This document shows positions 61,958-64,000 of a stretch of 64,000 nucleotides of DNA, piece by piece. Numbering within the stretch: the first letter of the stretch is position 1; each line of letters opens with the position of its first letter. This stretch comes from Peribacillus saganii (lineage in GTDB: Bacteria; Bacillota; Bacilli; Bacillales; DSM-1321), in contig NZ_QVTE01000040.1 of assembly GCF_003429095.1 (NCBI RefSeq), forward strand, positions 23,278-87,277. Direction: 5' to 3'. Below the pieces are notes generated by a model that searched no databases, had not been told where the DNA came from, and saw only the letters and a program-made list of their open reading frames with translations. Position numbers and translations under genes: made by a program.

Positions 61958-62686
61958 ATGACAGGTTCAATGGAGATTGTCTTACGAACATTAACCGCCT
62001 TTATTTTACTATGGCTATTTATTAAGATATACGGTAAACAAATCATTTCCCATAAAACATACCACCTATATATCGCCTCCATAACACTGGGAACAATTGC
62101 AGGGAATCTGGCATTTAATATTAAAATCAAGTTTCTCTATTTTGTTGTGGCCTTTGTGACAATGGGTTTTGTTGTCATTATTTTAAATACGACTGCCCTT
62201 AAAAGCCGGACCTATAGGAAATGGATTTCCGGAATGCCAACCACAGTTATTGAAAAAGGACAAGTCCTCGAAACAAATATGAGGCGAATGGGTTATTCCT
62301 TTGATTCGCTCTCCCAGGCCCTACGGCACAAAGGGATTTTCGATTTTGAAGAAGTAGAGCATGCATTGTTAGAAGTGAACGGTGATTTATCGGTTCTAAA
62401 GAAGCCTCAATACCGCAATATCACAAGAAATGATTTACATATATTAACCCCAGCAACTATGTTTCCAATAGAGTTAATAATGGATGGAAAGATGATCAAA
62501 CCGGATCCAGGAAAAGAAGATTACGGAACACTGCTGAAGGAAGAGCTAACTAGACGGAACATCTCGATCAAAGATGTAAGCTATGCGGTCGTAGGTACAA
62601 ATGGAAGACTTTATTTGGATATGTATCAGGATTTTCCAGCGAAAGGAACGCAAGAAGAATTGGCTTTTATAGTAAAAAGCGATTAG
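61958..62686 (+). CDS. DUF421 (YetF-type) membrane protein, second copy
   Basis: 242 residues. Three helices (about 5-25, 35-53, 60-77) with family segment LWLFIKIYGKQIISHKTYHLYIASITLGTIAGNLAF, then cytoplasmic GMPTTVIEKGQVLETNMRRMGYSFDSL, LRHKGIFDFEEVEHALLEVNGDLSVL and PIELIMDGKM. Longer and divergent from the 13533 paralogue. Role unknown. GGGGAGATAC precedes the ATG. Confidence 0.85.
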   Translation: MTGSMEIVLRTLTAFILLWLFIKIYGKQIISHKTYHLYIASITLGTIAGNLAFNIKIKFLYFVVAFVTMGFVVIILNTTALKSRTYRKWISGMPTTVIEKGQVLETNMRRMGYSFDSLSQALRHKGIFDFEEVEHALLEVNGDLSVLKKPQYRNITRNDLHILTPATMFPIELIMDGKMIKPDPGKEDYGTLLKEELTRRNISIKDVSYAVVGTNGRLYLDMYQDFPAKGTQEELAFIVKSD

Positions 62687-63119
62687 GATATAACTTTCAG
62701 GCAAAGCGGCATCCATCTCTGCCTTTTTTCTGCTAAAAGGGCAGATCTACAAACTCGATGCCTTTCTTATTTGATAATCAAGATGAACTAAGTCTGCTAA
62801 TTACAGCTTCAAAAATTTTTTCTCTAATTGCTATTTCAAGCAGTGATTCACTGGTTTTTTATCAGACATATACCAAACTCTGCCCAGCTGGACCATATAA
62901 AAAGCCCTTCGTCATCGGACGTGGCCCACATACTGCCTTTCTTTAGTCAGAGCGCTTACGCTTTTCAATTCCTCCATTTATAAATCGCAAGTCCCGCCAA
63001 TATGCATATAAAAATCATTAACCTAAAGTTTTATGAATTACCAAAAATACACAGTAGTGGTATTATTTACATATATTCACCAGTAAGTCTCAATCGTTTC
63101 AGATACGGGAGGTAATATT
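62687..63119 (+). other. Gene-free stretch between DUF421 and DinB genes
   Basis: 433 nt. AGGCA...TGCCTTTTTT at about 62701-62730 is a weak terminator. A 62-codon frame (62758-62946) has no ribosome binding site and no protein character. Nothing else seen. Confidence 0.5.
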
Positions 63120-63620
63120 GTGGCGAACACTAAGTTGCTGTTTTCATATCATAACTGGGCTACTAACCGGCTGCTGGACTTTATTGCAGATAATTCTCCA
63201 GAGGTATTTAACGAAGGAGTGGAGAGTGTATTTTCATCCATCGGTGAAACATTCAGCCATATCTATACGGTGGACCAACTTTGGTTTAATCGAATCACAC
63301 GCACGGAGGGCGGTGCCGCACCCGCAGTATTCACAGATGCTAATGATGCAAAGAACGAAATAAATAAATTGTATCAGTTGATGGAAGATTTCTTAAAAGA
63401 TGCGGATCTAAGTAAAAAGATCGCTTATAAGAATTCAGCCGGCACCGAGTTCCAAAATAAGACTGATGATATTTTTATCCACCTGACAAACCACGGTACC
63501 TATCATAGGGGAAATATTACTGCCATGCTATGGGAGTTAGGTAAAAAAAGCATATCTACAGATTATATTTTTTATTTAAGAGAAATAGGCAAACATGACC
63601 CTTGTTTTACAAATTTATAG
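63120..63620 (+). CDS. DinB family protein (second)
   Basis: 166 residues from GTG 63120 (GGGAGG 7 nt upstream). Classical DinB layout: FSYHNWATNRLLDFI, metal His in ETFSHIYTVDQLWFNRI and the pair in IFIHLTNHGTYHRGNITAML, then SISTDYIFYLRE. Closer to the B. subtilis DinB/YjoA subgroup than the 22730 copy. Putative metal-dependent hydrolase or thiol transferase. Confidence 0.9.
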   Translation: MANTKLLFSYHNWATNRLLDFIADNSPEVFNEGVESVFSSIGETFSHIYTVDQLWFNRITRTEGGAAPAVFTDANDAKNEINKLYQLMEDFLKDADLSKKIAYKNSAGTEFQNKTDDIFIHLTNHGTYHRGNITAMLWELGKKSISTDYIFYLREIGKHDPCFTNL

Positions 63621-63680
63621 TATCACGTCAGCATAATCAGGTTTACCGCTAAAATTCATTGATGAATAAAATTTATGGAG

Positions 63681-63713
63681 TTACCATCAAAAGCAATTGC
63701 TTTTGAGTGGTAA
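63681..63713 (+). terminator. Hairpin downstream of the second DinB gene
   Basis: TTACCA-CAAAAGCAATTGCTTTTG-TGGTAA, long AT-rich stem, followed by ATTAAATTTT rather than a pure T run. Confidence 0.45.
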
Positions 63714-63774
63714 TGCCATTAAATTTTAAAGCTTACTAATTAGTTATCATAACAAACCTTAACAAGATGATGGA

Positions 63775-63867
63775 GTAAAACCATCTGTTTTTAATAATGA
63801 GGATTCCGCAGTAGTTGAAGCTGACACCTTGATTAATGATTTAAACGTGGAGCTAAAGAATTATTAG
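63775..63867 (+). pseudogene. Short C-terminal gene remnant
   Basis: 31 codons without a start (VKPSVFNNEDSAVVEADTLI then NDLNVELKNY, stop). Reads as the end of a protein; nothing recognisable upstream. Confidence 0.25.
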
Positions 63868-63961
63868 TTATGTTTGAATAAAACAGCAGTAATTCACTTG
63901 TAAATGAGGATATCCAAAAAATAAAACTTCAAAAGGAACCGCACATTACCTTGCGGTGCTG

Positions 63962-64000
63962 CACCCCAAAAGTTAGAGTTAAAACTAACTTTTGGGGTGT
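63962..64000. repeat. Long palindrome at window edge, possible IS end or terminator
   Basis: CACCCCAAAAGTTAG (63962) pairs perfectly with CTAACTTTTGGGGTG over 15 bp around an 8-nt loop. CCCCAAAAGTTAG is the kind of end sequence found on IS3-family elements; the rest lies outside the window. Confidence 0.4.

Noticed and set aside
62758..62946. 62-codon plus-strand frame
   Set aside because: No ribosome binding site, no promoter, composition not protein-like; sits in a gene-free stretch.

Overview
The window comes from a low-GC, endospore-forming Firmicute of the family Bacillaceae. The evidence is two alpha/beta small acid-soluble spore protein genes, a complete gerA-type germination operon, an IseA-like secreted protein, GlpP-style glycerol control, strong AGGAGG ribosome binding sites with frequent TTG/GTG starts, and many YxxX-type Bacillus families (YueI, YueF, YqhV, YuiH, YugO, PsiE, DUF1641, DUF421). 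The gene set fits the Mesobacillus/Cytobacillus/Neobacillus area better than B. subtilis itself, but genus cannot be fixed from this window. It is chromosomal background rather than a plasmid or phage. No CRISPR array, rRNA operon or intact transposase was seen.

Layout. 1-4.3 kb: 3' part of a PAS-SpoIIE phosphatase gene, a luciferase-like flavin oxidoreductase, an IseA-like secreted protein and a sulfite-oxidase-like molybdoenzyme, followed by a long copy of a dispersed repeat. 4.7-7 kb: adenine deaminase with a decayed guanine-deaminase gene directly upstream. 7.1-9.5 kb: HEPN-like/CBS protein, PsiE, 6-phosphogluconolactonase. 9.8-13.3 kb: glpK and glpD, glpD with a terminator in its leader. 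13.5-20.1 kb: a DUF421 protein, a degenerate tRNA-like gene on the minus strand, an NAD(P)-binding protein, an AEC transporter, small proteins, YueI, an AI-2E-type permease and a patatin. 20.3-27.1 kb: an SF1 helicase, DinB, an acidic protein, Mug, an AAA ATPase, ExoA and UppP. 27.2-29.3 kb: SASP genes, then an ECF sigma factor and a second-type ClpP, each preceded by the same bipartite promoter-like motif. 29.3-30.9 kb: a repeat-rich graveyard with a ribbon-helix-helix-like gene, a histidine-kinase remnant and copies of two dispersed repeat families. 30.9-36.7 kb: YbaK, a VOC protein, membrane proteins, SASP, a potassium channel, SpeD, an alkyltransferase-like protein and an SRPBCC protein. 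36.9-39.5 kb: a two-gene operon for exported proteins built of tandem repeats. 39.6-46 kb: a SUV3-like helicase, an endonuclease IV paralogue, YqhV, a Nudix hydrolase and others. 46.6-50.3 kb: gerA-B-C type germination operon. 50.4-56.4 kb: a uracil-glycosylase-like protein and a formate transporter/formate dehydrogenase operon ending in two very small proteins. 56.5-64 kb: Fe-ADH, an EamA half-transporter, a DUF1292 protein, a GH18 hydrolase, PssA, DUF421 and DinB, and a long palindrome at the window edge.

Candidate systems worth following up: (1) the ECF sigma factor and downstream clpP sharing CGTATC-N16-CCGTTTA upstream of both genes, which suggests a self-regulated proteolysis module; (2) the exported tandem-repeat protein pair, one with eight exact-length 17-residue repeats; (3) an 86-nt tRNA-like gene with an abnormal anticodon arm; (4) a dispersed repeat family whose copies mostly begin just after a stop codon; (5) small HMA-like and zinc-ribbon proteins at the end of the formate dehydrogenase operon. 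Several genes are visibly decaying (guanine deaminase, histidine kinase, two unknown ORFs), so the intergenic regions hold real history rather than random sequence.
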